A stretch of 64,000 nt of DNA from Gammaproteobacteria bacterium (GCA_021323735.1 JAJPKM010000038.1:124001-188000); one strand, 5' to 3'. Counted from the first letter of the stretch, positions 8,706 to 17,445 are shown. Notes: generated by a model from the sequence alone, not told the origin. Made by a program: numbers and translations.

Positions 8706-9794
8706 TCACGGCCTGAATTCGGGATTCGAGACGAATTCGCGATCGGTCAAACTGTCCAAAAAGGCCAACAACTCCGCTCGCTCCTCTGCCGAAAGCTCGA
8801 ACGCCCGAACACGGGAATCCTGCCGGGGACTTTTGTGGCCGCCGCGTGTGTAGTGATCCAGAACCGCGTCGAGACTCGCCAAAGTGCCGTCGTGCATGTA
8901 TGGGCCGGTCAGCGCCACATTGCGCAGTGTCGGCACGCGAAACTTTCCCATGTCGGCGGCGTGATGGGTGATCTCGAACAGCCCGCGGTCGGACGGCGGG
9001 TAGGCGCCATGCCCATCCACATCGTACAGGCCGGTGTTGGCGAACAACGCGGTGTCCGTCGTATGCCCCTCGTAGAGGATCGGGCCTGAGAAAGTGAGCC
9101 CCGAGTGGCACTGTACGCAGCCGACTCGCGCGGAATAGAAGAGCGCCATCCCGCGCTTTGCCTGCGCGGACATCGCCTCGCGATCATCGTCGAATACATA
9201 GCGATCGAAGGGTGATCGACCGGAAATCAAGGTGCGCTCAAATGCGGCAATGGCTTTGATGATGTGATCCATCGACAGCGGGGCGGCATCGTTGGGGAAG
9301 GCGGCGGAGAATTGGGCGCGATAAGTCTGGTCGCGGGACAGCTCGTCGACCGCCGCTGCGCCCCCCGCCGTCAGTCCCATTTCCACCGGATGATCGTTGA
9401 ACAAGGGTTCGCGCATTTGCGATTCCAGCGAGGACACTTTTGTGTTGGCCCAAGTGAATGCCGGGTTGTAGGCAACATTGGCGAGGCTCATCGCACCGCG
9501 TCGGGTGAATGCGCCGGTGGCTCCGACGGCGCGGTCCCTGCCGTCGGTAAAGGCCAGCGCCGGTTGATGGCAACTCGCACAGGCATAATGGCCTGTCGAG
9601 GACAGCCGAGTCTCGAAGAACAGTCTTTTGCCCAAGGCCACCTTTTCGGTGGACATCGGGTTGTCCGCCGGCACCGCCGGCCGTGGAAATCCCGGCGGAA
9701 GGTGCCATGCGAAGGGCTGAGGGAGAGATTCATCGGCGGCGTGTGCGCCAGCAATTGCCGCACACGCCGCCAGAACGATTAAATAGCCGCGAAT
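8706..9794 (-). CDS. MauG / cytochrome c peroxidase-family di-heme protein, apparent ATT start
   Basis: Two haem-binding CXXCH motifs (CASCH and CVQCH), the GKRLFFETRLS and AFTDGRDRA blocks of the cytochrome c peroxidase family, and a conserved C-terminal NVALTGPYMHDG. The first ATG/GTG in frame (GTG, 9674) would cut off the family sequence FAWHLPPGFPRPAVPADNP and leave a haem protein without export signal. Extending upstream gives an uninterrupted signal peptide (RGYLIVLAACAAIAGAHA) back to an ATT at 9794-9792, placed directly after the TAA of the TPR gene. AGGGA sits 9 nt before that ATT. I therefore place the start there. Periplasmic. It lies between TPR and hydrolase genes in one transcript. 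Whether it is a peroxidase or a protein-modifying MauG-like enzyme cannot be told. Confidence 0.85.
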   Translation of the reverse strand: MRGYLIVLAACAAIAGAHAADESLPQPFAWHLPPGFPRPAVPADNPMSTEKVALGKRLFFETRLSSTGHYACASCHQPALAFTDGRDRAVGATGAFTRRGAMSLANVAYNPAFTWANTKVSSLESQMREPLFNDHPVEMGLTAGGAAAVDELSRDQTYRAQFSAAFPNDAAPLSMDHIIKAIAAFERTLISGRSPFDRYVFDDDREAMSAQAKRGMALFYSARVGCVQCHSGLTFSGPILYEGHTTDTALFANTGLYDVDGHGAYPPSDRGLFEITHHAADMGKFRVPTLRNVALTGPYMHDGTLASLDAVLDHYTRGGHKSPRQDSRVRAFELSAEERAELLAFLDSLTDREFVSNPEFRP

Positions 9795-10499
9795 TTACCG
9801 CGATCCCTGGCTCCAGGGATGCCCGGCGCCCAAACCTAAGGAAGCGGTCTTGCCGGCGATCCCGGTGCGCTCGTCGATCCACTTCGAGAACGCTTCCACA
9901 TCGGCAGACGACAGGCCCTGGGGGTCTTGCCGGTGGGCGTCCGCCCAGCGATGCATGGCCGCCATCAGTTCATCGGCGAGCGGCCTGGAATCGCGAAACA
10001 GCGCCATGTATGCCCCCTTGGCATCTTCGATCCGATTCAAACCCAGATACGCTTCCCCGCGATATTCGATGGCGTCGGGGTAGTTCGGATTGATTTCGAG
10101 CGCCTTGGCGTAGGACGACAGAGAATCGGCATAGTTGCCCAAGTGGCGATTGGCGAACCCGAGATAATTCCATGCCTGGTACATCTTAGGGTCGGCGCCG
10201 ACGGCGTCGATGAAGTACTCCAGCGATTCACGGTACGCCTTTTGCGCCTTTTCGTGGGCTTTGGCGACTTTCTCCGGCGTCGAAGCCTTGGCCGCGTCCG
10301 TATCGTAGTCCTGCGCTTTCTTGATATAGCGTACGCCGGAGTTGTAAGCCGACTTGGCCGCATCGTCCGCGCCGCGCTGGGACGGGGTTGCTGCGGAGCT
10401 GCCTCCGCTGGGCGAGGAGCCGCCGCCATGGGCCAGGGCGATTCCCGGGAGCGCTGCCAAGTTGGCAGCGACGATCAAAACACCTAAATAGCTTCGCAT
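9795..10499 (-). CDS. Exported TPR-repeat protein
   Basis: About 234 aa. Start chosen at the ATG at 10499, which has Shine-Dalgarno GGAGGG 8 nt upstream and opens a signal peptide (MRSYLGVLIVAANLAALPGI, cut near ALA/HGG). A Gly/Ser-rich linker follows, then at least two tetratricopeptide repeats, of which the clearest is YADSLSSYAKALEINPNYPD followed by AIEYRGEAYLGLNRIEDAK. TPR repeats bind partner proteins, so it may act as a scaffold for the di-heme protein encoded immediately downstream in the same transcript. Its TAA stop is directly followed by the apparent ATT start of that gene, so translational coupling is likely. Confidence 0.88.
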   Translation of the reverse strand: MRSYLGVLIVAANLAALPGIALAHGGGSSPSGGSSAATPSQRGADDAAKSAYNSGVRYIKKAQDYDTDAAKASTPEKVAKAHEKAQKAYRESLEYFIDAVGADPKMYQAWNYLGFANRHLGNYADSLSSYAKALEINPNYPDAIEYRGEAYLGLNRIEDAKGAYMALFRDSRPLADELMAAMHRWADAHRQDPQGLSSADVEAFSKWIDERTGIAGKTASLGLGAGHPWSQGSR

Positions 10500-10611
10500 A
10501 GGAACTTCCCTCCGGACCGTTCGAAAAATCATGACTGTTGTGAGTACCGCGATGATGTCAGTAGGTTTAATGGATTGTAACTCTTGCAGCGGTCGCTCTT
10601 GGGCGGCGCAC

Positions 10612-11043
10612 CTATTGTGGCCCGAACAGTTCCGCGGCCGGATGCGGCAGCGCCGCCACTTGGTCGGCCGTCACGGTGCTCTTATAGCTGTTTTTAAAAT
10701 GGGTGCGCACATAATTGACTACGTCCGAGATCTGCGCATCGGTCAAATGCGGCCGCGAAGAGCCCTCCTGGTTGGCCGGCGCCCCGAAGGGCGGCATGCC
10801 GCCCCGGCCGTTGAGGACGGTCTGTGCGACGAATTCCCAAGAGACAAACTTCCCGTTTCCCGCCAGCTTAGGGTAGGCACCTGCGCCGGTGGCGCCTTGT
10901 CCGCCCTGCATGTGGCAGCCCTGGCATATATGGTCGTAAATCTGCTCACCGGTCAGGGAACCGAGCGCCGCTCGGGAGGTGAGCATGGGGCTGTCCGCGT
11001 ACGCACTCACGGCGGCGACGACCAGTAGAAGGAGGCCCCTCAT
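10612..11043 (-). CDS. Small periplasmic class I cytochrome c
   Basis: 143 aa with a signal peptide (MRGLLLLVVAAVSAYA). Haem-binding C40-Q-G-C-H44, followed by a Gly-rich loop and the axial-ligand region GGMPPFG with Met83. The C-terminal helix motif DAQISDVVNYVRTHF is typical of single-haem electron-transfer cytochromes. Its ATG overlaps the TGA of the flavin oxidoreductase gene (ATGA at 11040-11043), so the two are translationally coupled. It is the obvious electron acceptor for that flavoenzyme in the periplasm. Confidence 0.92.
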   Translation of the reverse strand: MRGLLLLVVAAVSAYADSPMLTSRAALGSLTGEQIYDHICQGCHMQGGQGATGAGAYPKLAGNGKFVSWEFVAQTVLNGRGGMPPFGAPANQEGSSRPHLTDAQISDVVNYVRTHFKNSYKSTVTADQVAALPHPAAELFGPQ

Positions 11044-12650
11044 ACCTTCGCTCCCTGCGCCACGGCGCGCTGGTGCAGCCGGCCAATGGCGTCGAGCGCG
11101 GAGGTGACTGCCCCCTCCTGCCAGCCGCCGAGATACGAAGCATGCTCGCCCGCCAGTGCCACCCGACCGTCGATCTGGCACAGGTCCTCGTAGTGGCGTG
11201 CGCGAGTATCGGAGGTCCACGTGCCAAAACACCCCAGGGAAAAGGGTGATCGATGCCAGGCAACGGCCACGCCGTTGTCGAACTCCTTGTGGTATTGCGG
11301 ATGGATCTGGCTGCCGTACTCGACCACCTTCTGTACCCGCTGCTGCGGCGTCATCGAGGTGAATTCCATGGCGCTGAAGCCCCAGATATATGCGCCCAGC
11401 AGTACCCCCTTGCCCGCGCTTTGAAATCCGGTGTTCGGATATCCGATGTTCATGATCGGCAAGTCGGTGTAAGTAATGCCGCCAAAAATCTGCTCGTCCT
11501 CTTCCCAGAATCGTCGCTTGAACTGCAGCCCAGCCTTGACGGCGGACGCATAGGGTACGGCCGAAATCGCCGCAGCCATCTTCTGGCCCACATTCATCGG
11601 AATCTGTGCCAACACCGAAAGCGGGATGGTGCACAGGCACCAGTCGGCGCGCAGCGATTGCTTGGATTCGTGGCCGAGACTGTCCGTGAAAGTGACCGTC
11701 ACGCCGCTCGAGTCCTGGTGAATGTCGATGACTTTGCTGTTGTAACGAATGAGCGGACCCAGTTCGCGGCCGAAGGCCTCGCCGATTGTTCCCATGCCGC
11801 CGGCGGGTTGGAACAAGGCCATTTGCATGTCGAAGGCATCTCCGCTGGGGATTCCCTGCCAAAGTCCGGATCCCAACACATCGTGGAGCGTCATGGGTTT
11901 CGACAGTACCGGCCGTGCGCTCAATCCGCCGCCTGGATTTTTCTCGTATCCGCGCCGATCGCTGACCGCATCGCTCGCCACATAGGCGAAATTCTTGTCC
12001 AGCGCTCCCCAGTCGCGCAGCGACTCGAGGAGAATTTCCTGGTCCTCCTTGGTCACCGAGGCGTCGAGGGCATGTTGTCGAGTGGCTTTGGCCAGAAGCT
12101 CGGCGACGTGTCCCTGATAGTCGGCTTTGACTTCGCGAAAGCGCTGCGGCTTCCCGCCAAATGCCTTGCTGCTATGTAGATAGGCGTTGTAGTTGACCTG
12201 GAAAAAGGGTTCGAGCTTGATACCGAGGCGCTTCACGTAATGCATCATTCCATGATGGTGATAAGGAATGCGCCACGGACCTGGATTGATGTACAAGTCC
12301 TGGTCAAATTCGCATTGCTGCGTGAGGCCGCCCAATTCGGTATAGCGGTCTCCGCCGCGAAGAGTCCAAGTGCGGCCGCCCGGTCTTGCGTTGTACTCCA
12401 ATACCTGAACATCGTAGCCGGCGTTGCGCAACTCGTACGCGGCGGTCATGCCGGCCATCCCGGCGCCGAGCACGAGCACGGAGGCGCCTTTCGGCGCGCC
12501 TTGCAGATCGATCGGCCCCCGATACGGGGACTCGGCGGCGAATCCGAGGCTGCTCATCGCCTGGTACATGGCCGCGCCACCGGCCGTGGATCCAATCATC
12601 TGCAACAGCCGGCGCCGGCTCAGCGAATACGAATCATCCCCGTTTCCCAT
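11040..12650 (-). CDS. Tat-exported flavin monoamine oxidase-family oxidoreductase
   Basis: 536 aa from the ATG at 12650, which has GGGAA about 8 nt upstream; an in-frame TTG at 12689 would add 13 residues. A twin-arginine signal (SLSRRRLLQMIGST) precedes the FAD-binding VLVLGAGMAGMTAAYELRNA. Then come the LEYNARPGGRTWT block, a central substrate domain and the C-terminal FAD contact VALAGEHASYLGGWQEGAVTSA. This is the amine oxidase (FAD) fold that includes L-amino acid oxidases, monoamine oxidases and NicA2-type amine dehydrogenases. The Tat signal means it is exported folded with FAD. The ATGA overlap with a cytochrome c gene suggests electrons go to the cytochrome rather than to oxygen. 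Substrate unknown. Confidence 0.9.
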   Translation of the reverse strand: MGNGDDSYSLSRRRLLQMIGSTAGGAAMYQAMSSLGFAAESPYRGPIDLQGAPKGASVLVLGAGMAGMTAAYELRNAGYDVQVLEYNARPGGRTWTLRGGDRYTELGGLTQQCEFDQDLYINPGPWRIPYHHHGMMHYVKRLGIKLEPFFQVNYNAYLHSSKAFGGKPQRFREVKADYQGHVAELLAKATRQHALDASVTKEDQEILLESLRDWGALDKNFAYVASDAVSDRRGYEKNPGGGLSARPVLSKPMTLHDVLGSGLWQGIPSGDAFDMQMALFQPAGGMGTIGEAFGRELGPLIRYNSKVIDIHQDSSGVTVTFTDSLGHESKQSLRADWCLCTIPLSVLAQIPMNVGQKMAAAISAVPYASAVKAGLQFKRRFWEEDEQIFGGITYTDLPIMNIGYPNTGFQSAGKGVLLGAYIWGFSAMEFTSMTPQQRVQKVVEYGSQIHPQYHKEFDNGVAVAWHRSPFSLGCFGTWTSDTRARHYEDLCQIDGRVALAGEHASYLGGWQEGAVTSALDAIGRLHQRAVAQGAKV

Positions 12651-12830
12651 GGCGTTCCCGTTATCAGGCGGTGTTTTCCCTGCGGTCAATACTACATGAC
12701 CTCGGATTCAGCGCATCAACCGTGATTGCTGTCTCACGGCCATTCGAGGAACTGCCGCTCATGGTGCAGGTCTTATACAATGCCTATATTGTTGAACCAC
12801 GAGCATCCCAAGCTGATTCGGGTGGGCTTT

Positions 12831-13460
12831 ATGCAAAACATCAACCGGTTGCGCTCATTCTCTCTGGCGTTCTGCGCCTGCGCCGCGCTGATCGCGGGTG
12901 CTCCCGCGTTCGCCCAGCATTCAGGCGGCGGGCACAGCGGCGGCGGGTGGCACGGTGGCGGTGGCGGTGGCTGGCACGGCGGGGGAGGGTGGCGCGGCGG
13001 TTACGGCTGGCGGGGCGGCTATGGTTGGCGCGGCGGTTACTTCGGCCCCTGGGGCTGGGGATGGGGTGGCCTGGGTCTGGGCCTGTATTTCGCCACGCTT
13101 CCTTACTATTACTCGACGTATTGGTGGGGCGGCATACCTTATTACTACGCCGATGACACCTATTATGTCTGGAACAGCGGGGTGGGTCAGTATCAAACGG
13201 TGGCGCCGCCGGCAGAGGTCCTGAGTCAGAATCAAGCCGGTAACGCGAGGGCGGGCGCCTCGGACCTCATCGCCTATCCGAAAAACGGTCAGAGCCCTGA
13301 GCAGCTGGGCAAGGACAAATTCGAATGCCACCGCTGGGCGGCATCGCAGACCGGGTTTGATCCCACTCAGGCCGGTGGCGGGTCCGCGCCCGGCAACCGG
13401 TCGGACTACACTCGCGCTCAGGCTGCCTGCCTCGAAGGCCGCGGCTACAGCGTCAAGTAG
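12831..13460 (+). CDS. Exported Gly/Trp/Tyr-rich protein
   Basis: About 209 aa from the ATG at 12831; an earlier in-frame start would precede the signal peptide with 35 poor residues. Signal peptide MQNINRLRSFSLAFCACAAL, cut near AFA/QHS. A low-complexity tract follows (HSGGGWHGGGGGG, then repeats of WRGGYG), then an aromatic segment (LPYYYSTYWWGGIPYYYADD). The conserved C-terminal part contains DLIAYPKNGQSPEQLGKDKFE and single Cys residues. Similar proteins are common in soil proteobacteria (DUF6515-like tails, by memory), with no known function. Likely periplasmic or envelope associated. Its stop codon lies inside a tandem repeat (13451-13495). Confidence 0.85.
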   Translation: MQNINRLRSFSLAFCACAALIAGAPAFAQHSGGGHSGGGWHGGGGGGWHGGGGWRGGYGWRGGYGWRGGYFGPWGWGWGGLGLGLYFATLPYYYSTYWWGGIPYYYADDTYYVWNSGVGQYQTVAPPAEVLSQNQAGNARAGASDLIAYPKNGQSPEQLGKDKFECHRWAASQTGFDPTQAGGGSAPGNRSDYTRAQAACLEGRGYSVK

Positions 13461-13500
13461 GCTAACGTCGAGTAGGCTAGCGTCGAGTAGGCTAGCGTCC
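13451..13500 (+). repeat. 15-bp tandem repeat that multiplies the stop codon in frame
   Basis: Unit CGTCGAGTAGGCTAG occurs as CGTCAAGTAGGCTAA (13451-13465), CGTCGAGTAGGCTAG (13466-13480), an identical copy (13481-13495) and a degenerate fourth copy ending AGTAA. The unit is five codons, so the TAG recurs in the same reading frame three times and is followed by an in-frame TAA. The first copy contains the natural stop of the Gly-rich protein. Confidence 0.9.
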
Positions 13501-13716
13501 AGTAATCGCGCCCTTCCTCGAGGCCATGCGGGAACGGGGTAGGCGGGATAGCCGCGGGGATTCGCGGGCGACCGCCCCCGGCGCCCTTCTTAAGTCGGTG
13601 CGGCCCGCTGTCGCATTTCTTTCGACATGATCCCCTCTGTCATGGCAAAATACCCGGCTTTTGATCCGGCCTTTAAGGCTTCCCGAATCTTTACCTGAAA
13701 CCTACGGAATTTCGCT

Positions 13717-15873
13717 ATGGCCCGCACTACCCCGCTCTCCGATATCCGCAATATCGGCATCATTGCTCACGTCGACGCCGGCAAGACGACGACGACCGAG
13801 CGCATCCTGTATTACACGGGGCGTAAGCACACCATCATCGATATTCACGATACGAAGGACCTCAAGACTTCCACGACCACCGACTATCTGGAACAAGAAC
13901 AGAAGCGCGGCATCACGATTCAGAGCGCCGCGGTCTCGGCCTTCTGGCGCGACAAGAAGATCAACCTGATCGATACGCCGGGACACGTGGATTTCACCAT
14001 CGAGGTGAACCGCTCGCTGCGCGTGCTCGACGGTGCGGTGGTGGTATTCGACGGTGTGGCGGGCGTCGAGCCGCAGTCGGAGACCAATTGGCGGTTGGCC
14101 GACAACTACGGCGTGCCGCGAGTTTGCTATGTGAACAAGATGGATCGCAGCGGCGCGAATTTCCTGCGCTGTGTCGACATGATCAAGAAGCGCCTGGGTG
14201 CCAGGCCCTTGCCGGTGCAGATTCCGATCGGCTCGGAGGACAACTTCAAGGGCATGGTCGATCTGGTCGAAATGAAAGCCCTGGTCTGGGACTCGGACGA
14301 CAAGGACGCCCAATGGCAGAGCCTCGAGGTGACTGCCGATCTCGCCGATAAGCTGCACATCACGGTGCCGAGCGATCGCAAGCTCTTGGCGGATGTGTTC
14401 CAGTACCGCACCGAATTGGTCGACACCTGCCTCGAACAGGATGATGCAGCCATGGAGGCATATCTCACCGACGGGACCGTGCCGTCGAGCGATGTGCTGC
14501 GCCGCGCGCTGCGCAAGGGAACCATCCACTCCGCCTTTACGGTGGTCCTGTGCGGTTCGTCATACAAGAACAAGGGCGTGCAGCAGGTGCTGGACGCCGT
14601 CGTCGATTACATGCCGGCCCCGACCGACGTACCGTCGATCAAGACGGTGGATGCCGACGGCGAACCGATCGGCGAGCGCAAGTGCTCGGACGATGAGCCC
14701 TTCTCGGCTCTGGCCTTCAAGGTCATCAATGATGCCTACGGTGCGTTGACCTTCATCCGGGTTTACTCCGGCGTGTTGACCAAGGGCGCTTCGGTGCTCA
14801 ATTCGACCCGCGGTAAGCGCGAAAAGATCGGCCGCATGGTCGAGATGTTTGCCAAGGAAGCCAATCCGGTCGAAGAGGCCCGCGCCGGCGATATTATCGC
14901 GCTGGTGTCCCTGGCGGACACCGAGACCGGCGATACGTTGTGCGACTCGGCAAATCCGGTGGTGCTGGAGCGCATGCGCTTCCCCGACCCGGTGATCAGC
15001 GTATCGGTGAAGTCGAAGGTCAAGGCGGAGCAGGAGAAATTCGGGACGGCGCTCGGCAAGATGGTTCGCGCCGATCCGTCGCTGCACCTGGAAACGGATC
15101 GCGAAACCGGCCAGACGATTTTGCGAGGCATGGGAGAGCTGCATCTGGAGGTGACGCTCGATCGCATGCGCACGGAGTTCGGCGTCGAGGGGATCATGGG
15201 TGAGCCCCAGGTCGCCTATCGCGAAACCATCACCAAGAAGATCACCGAACAGTACATTCACAAGAAGCAGACCGGCGGATCCGGCCAGTTCGCCGAAGTA
15301 TGGATCGTGTTCGAGCCGCTGGAACGCAGCAAGGGTTTCGAGTTCGTGGACGAGACCGTCGGCGGTTCCGTGCCGCGCGAGTTCGTACCGTCGGTCGAGA
15401 AGGGACTGAAGGTGCAGAAGGAGGATGGCGTGCTCGCACACTATCCGACGGTGGACTTCCGGGCGACTTTGATCGACGGCAGCTTCCATGACGTCGATTC
15501 CAATGCCATGACCTTCGAAATCGCCGCCAAGGCGGCATTCCGTGAGGGCATCCGCAAGGCCGCGCCCATTCTGCTCGAGCCGGTGATGAAGGTCGAGACC
15601 GTGACTCCCGGGGACTACCTGGGCGATGTGATCGGCGACATCAATCGCCGCCGCGGCTCGGTTCAGGACCAGCTGGAGCGCGGCACCAATATCGCCGTGG
15701 TTGCGATCGTGCCGCTGTCCGAGATGTTCGGCTACATTGGACAGCTGCGCGGAATGACCAGCGGCCGTGCTTCCTACACCATGGAGTTCTCGCATTACGA
15801 ACCGGTGCCGCGCAACGTGGCCGATGAAGTGATCGCGGAAGTGGCGAAGGCCAAGGCCGCATTGACGGCGTGA
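13717..15873 (+). CDS. fusA: Elongation factor G (likely paralogue with lengthened switch I)
   Basis: 718 aa translational GTPase that drives tRNA-mRNA translocation. Walker [10 protein letters not shown] (17-25), [12 protein letters not shown] (G3), NKMDRSG (G4). Domain III-V blocks are conserved, including [22 protein letters not shown] and [26 protein letters not shown]. The switch I region between HD and [10 protein letters not shown] (residues 46-58) is five residues longer than in E. coli EF-G, giving [14 protein letters not shown] in place of DGAATMDWM. It is not next to rpsL, rpsG or tuf, so a second, str-operon copy probably exists elsewhere and this may be a specialised EF-G. It stands alone as a transcription unit. 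ATG with a weak CGGAA upstream. Confidence 0.93.
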   Translation: MARTTPLSDIRNIGIIAHVDAGKTTTTERILYYTGRKHTIIDIHDTKDLKTSTTTDYLEQEQKRGITIQSAAVSAFWRDKKINLIDTPGHVDFTIEVNRSLRVLDGAVVVFDGVAGVEPQSETNWRLADNYGVPRVCYVNKMDRSGANFLRCVDMIKKRLGARPLPVQIPIGSEDNFKGMVDLVEMKALVWDSDDKDAQWQSLEVTADLADKLHITVPSDRKLLADVFQYRTELVDTCLEQDDAAMEAYLTDGTVPSSDVLRRALRKGTIHSAFTVVLCGSSYKNKGVQQVLDAVVDYMPAPTDVPSIKTVDADGEPIGERKCSDDEPFSALAFKVINDAYGALTFIRVYSGVLTKGASVLNSTRGKREKIGRMVEMFAKEANPVEEARAGDIIALVSLADTETGDTLCDSANPVVLERMRFPDPVISVSVKSKVKAEQEKFGTALGKMVRADPSLHLETDRETGQTILRGMGELHLEVTLDRMRTEFGVEGIMGEPQVAYRETITKKITEQYIHKKQTGGSGQFAEVWIVFEPLERSKGFEFVDETVGGSVPREFVPSVEKGLKVQKEDGVLAHYPTVDFRATLIDGSFHDVDSNAMTFEIAAKAAFREGIRKAAPILLEPVMKVETVTPGDYLGDVIGDINRRRGSVQDQLERGTNIAVVAIVPLSEMFGYIGQLRGMTSGRASYTMEFSHYEPVPRNVADEVIAEVAKAKAALTA

Positions 15874-16164
15874 TGGGCGCGGGCGAGTGAATTGCCGCTT
15901 TACAGCAGTTGAGCGGCAGTTTATCGTCCGCGACGTTTAGGGTCATAAAAGGCGTACTTGTGAGTTGTTGTTCGAGTGGTGATCGGCGCCGCCAGGCGCT
16001 CGCCTAAAGGCTCGATAACGCGCAGGTACCCTGCAGCGTCGTCCCGCTTCAAGGCGCGGGACGATTTCCGCCAATATTCGATCGGTGCGATGGGGAGTTC
16101 GGTTGCCGAACCCCATCGATGCCGTGCGCGCACCAACCGCGAGTCGTCTCCTTAAGAGGATACG
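15874..16164 (+). promoter_or_regulatory. Structured leader upstream of the NRAMP gene
   Basis: This 291-bp gap contains two strong hairpins. The first has 9-bp arms TCGTCCCGC (16039-16047) and GCGGGACGA (16056-16064) around an 8-nt loop, followed by TTT. The second has arms CGATGGGG+TTCGG (16088-16095, 16098-16102) and CCGAA+CCCCATCG (16106-16110, 16111-16118), giving 13 paired bases with a 2-nt AG bulge and a 3-nt loop; it ends 46 nt before the start codon. The first may be the fusA terminator. The second lies in the presumed NRAMP mRNA leader and could be regulatory. I do not recognise it as a known riboswitch. Confidence 0.5.
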
Positions 16165-17445
16165 ATGGTTAAACTGCTCAAGACCTTCACCGAAGACCCT
16201 CGGGTCAAGTCGCTGGGGCCAGGCCTCATCACCGGCGCGGCGGATGATGATCCCAGCGGCATCGCCACGTATTCCCAGGCCGGCGCGCAGTTTGGATACA
16301 GCATGCTTTGGACGGTGCTGTTCACCTACCCGCTAATGGTCGGCATTCAAATGGTCAGCGCTCGCCTCGGCTTCATCACGGGCAAGGGTTTGGCGGCGAA
16401 CGTGAAGGCGGTTTTCCCGCGCCCGGTGCTCTACGGCATCGTGGGGCTGCTGCTGATCGCCAATACCATCAACATCGCCGCCGACATTGCGGCGATGGGT
16501 GAGGCACTGCGTCTTTTGGTGGGCGGCTACGCCCACGTCTACTCGGTATGCTTCGGCCTCTTGTGCCTCATCCTCCAGGTCTATCTTCCCTACGAAACCT
16601 ATGTGCGTTACTTGAAGTGGCTTACCCTGGCGCTGCTGTCCTACGTCGCGGTGATTCTCACGATTCACATTCACTGGGGCATGGTTCTCCGAGAATTGGT
16701 GCTGCCGCGGCTGGCGCTGGATCACGGCACCATGACGATGATCGTGGCGGTTTTCGGAACGACCATCAGTCCCTACCTGTTCTTCTGGCAGGCCGCTCAG
16801 GAAATGGAGGATCTGCGCATCATCAATGCCCGAAACGGCGGCGGCTCCTGCCTTCCCCACACCACCGACGTGGCGCGCCGGCAGATGCGGCGCATCCGAT
16901 GGGATACGTATGTGGGCATGGGATTTTCCAATCTGATCGCCTTTTTCATCATCTTGAGCACCGCGGCCACCCTGCACGTTGCGGGTATCACCGACATCCA
17001 AACCTCGGCTCAGGCGGCCGAGGCGCTGCGACCCCTAGGCGGTCCGGCGGTTTTTTTATTGTTCAGCCTCGGCATCATCGGTACGGGGATGCTGGCGGTT
17101 CCGGTGCTGGCGGGTTCCGCTGCCTATGCGGTGTCCGAAAGTTTCGACTGGCAGTCGGGTATGAACCGCAAGCTGCCGGAGGCCTGGGGCTTTTACGGCA
17201 TCATCGGCATCGCGACCCTTGGTGGAATGGCTTTGACCTTCACGCACTTGGATCCCGTACGGGCGCTGGTCTGGAGCGCGGAGATCAACGGCATCATCGC
17301 CGTGCCCATCATGGCCATCATGATGCTGCTGGCGTCGCGCGCCGACGTGATGGGCGACTTCGTCATCCGCCCCCGGCTGCGCCGTCTGGGATGGGCGGCG
17401 ACCGTGGTGATGGCGGTTACCGTGGTCGCCATGGTGAGCACCTAG
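16165..17445 (+). CDS. NRAMP-family metal ion transporter with atypical metal-site motifs
   Basis: 426 aa with about 11 membrane segments throughout. Family landmarks are GPGLITGAADDDPSG in TM1 and VFGTTISPYLFFWQAAQE in TM6. In classical manganese/iron NRAMPs, TM1 carries DPGN and TM6 a Met-Pro-His-type element whose Met coordinates the metal. Here they read D29-P-S-G (no Asn) and I201-S-P-Y (no Met). Such changes are known in NRAMP-related proteins with altered substrate, for example magnesium-selective ones, so manganese transport should not be assumed. ATG with Shine-Dalgarno AGAGGA 5 nt upstream and the structured leader before it. Inner membrane. Confidence 0.88.
   Translation: MVKLLKTFTEDPRVKSLGPGLITGAADDDPSGIATYSQAGAQFGYSMLWTVLFTYPLMVGIQMVSARLGFITGKGLAANVKAVFPRPVLYGIVGLLLIANTINIAADIAAMGEALRLLVGGYAHVYSVCFGLLCLILQVYLPYETYVRYLKWLTLALLSYVAVILTIHIHWGMVLRELVLPRLALDHGTMTMIVAVFGTTISPYLFFWQAAQEMEDLRIINARNGGGSCLPHTTDVARRQMRRIRWDTYVGMGFSNLIAFFIILSTAATLHVAGITDIQTSAQAAEALRPLGGPAVFLLFSLGIIGTGMLAVPVLAGSAAYAVSESFDWQSGMNRKLPEAWGFYGIIGIATLGGMALTFTHLDPVRALVWSAEINGIIAVPIMAIMMLLASRADVMGDFVIRPRLRRLGWAATVVMAVTVVAMVST

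Noticed and set aside
10612-11862. 416-codon minus-strand frame ending in the cytochrome c
   Set aside because: Only its last 143 codons, from the signal peptide at 11043, are coding; the rest is an alternative frame of the flavoenzyme gene.
14560-15795. Long minus-strand frames across the EF-G gene (also 13702-14529)
   Set aside because: Antisense of a highly conserved coding sequence; translations show no family pattern.
15921-16136. 71-codon minus-strand frame in the NRAMP leader
   Set aside because: No homology recognised, no ribosome site, and it covers the two hairpins, which explain the region better.
15980-16164. Manganese (yybP-ykoY) riboswitch upstream of the NRAMP gene
   Set aside because: Only the GGGGAG element is reminiscent; the second conserved loop and the paired layout of the motif were not found.
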